Assembly (NCBI RefSeq): GCF_019925205.1 | Contig: NC_083568.1 | Span: forward strand, 5,694,237 to 5,758,236 | DNA: 64,000 bases | Reading direction: 5' to 3' | From: Metopolophium dirhodum | Lineage: Eukaryota > Arthropoda > Insecta > Hemiptera > Aphididae | Notes under the pieces: model-generated | Told to the model about the DNA's origin: nothing | Seen by the model: the letters and a program-made list of their open reading frames with translations, nothing else | Databases searched by the model: none | Shown: one piece after another, positions 63,901-64,000 of the stretch | Position numbering within the stretch: the first letter of the stretch is position 1 | How the letters are laid out: every line of letters starts with the position of its first letter | Made by a program: the position numbers and the translations under genes

Positions 63901-64000
63901 GAAAATAAATTTATGTATACAATTTTATTTCTATCGAATTTTTTATCTACGGCAGTTGTAATAAATAAAATACATAAATTATGATATTAGGAGTTAAGAC
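54936..64000. other. Non-coding stretch, AT-rich then CpG-rich
   Basis: From 54936 to about 58700 the DNA is strongly AT-rich and no protein-like frame longer than about 60 codons stands out. From about 58800 to 63300 it is CpG-rich in blocks, especially 61970-62650. Simple repeats include (TA)n at about 55358-55379, (TTA)n at about 58850-58876, (TAA)n at about 59750-59767 and (GAC)n at about 62885-62904. A perfect 14-bp GC palindrome lies at 62982-62995. The CpG-rich part could be a promoter or leader region, but I could not identify a gene. Confidence 0.45.
62982..62995. repeat. Perfect GC palindrome CCGGCCCGGGCCGG
   Basis: A 14-bp self-complementary all-G/C sequence in AT-rich surroundings. 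Confidence 0.85.

Overview
This is 64 kb of eukaryotic chromosomal DNA and looks like an aphid (Hemiptera, Aphididae) genome. That assignment is an inference. It rests on AT-rich sequence full of TATAATATTATAAT-type motifs and repeated ACCTACCTATA runs, many microsatellites, short (56-92 bp) introns in the one clear gene, and several repeat families that look like ones I associate with aphids. It is almost entirely intergenic or long-intron sequence. Hundreds of open frames exist on both strands, but nearly all have no recognisable protein and no splice context.

The one gene I can reconstruct completely lies on the minus strand at 7597-8417. Four exons join in frame into a 198-residue protein of the ATP synthase subunit s / factor B family (DMAC2L, formerly ATP5S). 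Its first intron can only be spliced in frame if it uses a GC donor. A hydrophobic 63-codon frame sits just upstream on the same strand. A second, much weaker gene candidate is a two-exon small membrane protein on the plus strand at 31455-32332.

Most of the remaining explainable structure is mobile DNA. From left to right: a hAT-type MITE (895-1220); a 159-bp minisatellite (1649-2475); a 2.25-kb foldback element with long subrepeat-built inverted arms and a perfect 9-bp target duplication (16211-18462); a 5S-rRNA-derived SINE (23903-24170), with two more copies at 37307-37541 and, inverted, 53368-53563; a high-copy-looking AT-rich repeat (24468-25400); a 184-bp imperfect hairpin made of two head-to-head copies of a short coding-like segment (25515-25698); a decayed mariner/IS630-like transposase piece (27227-27510); hAT MITEs at 37715-38243, 51860-52325 and 54672-54927; another copy of the 54672 family at about 40113-40923, split by a solo LTR (40134-40687); a G-run-bearing MITE (43685-43866); and a 446-bp long-armed MITE between TTAA sites (48279-48724).

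The stretches between these elements alternate between AT-rich DNA and CpG-rich blocks that could hold regulatory sequence or 5-prime exons. I could not assign genes there. No rRNA gene, CRISPR array, bacterial operon or convincing tRNA gene was seen.
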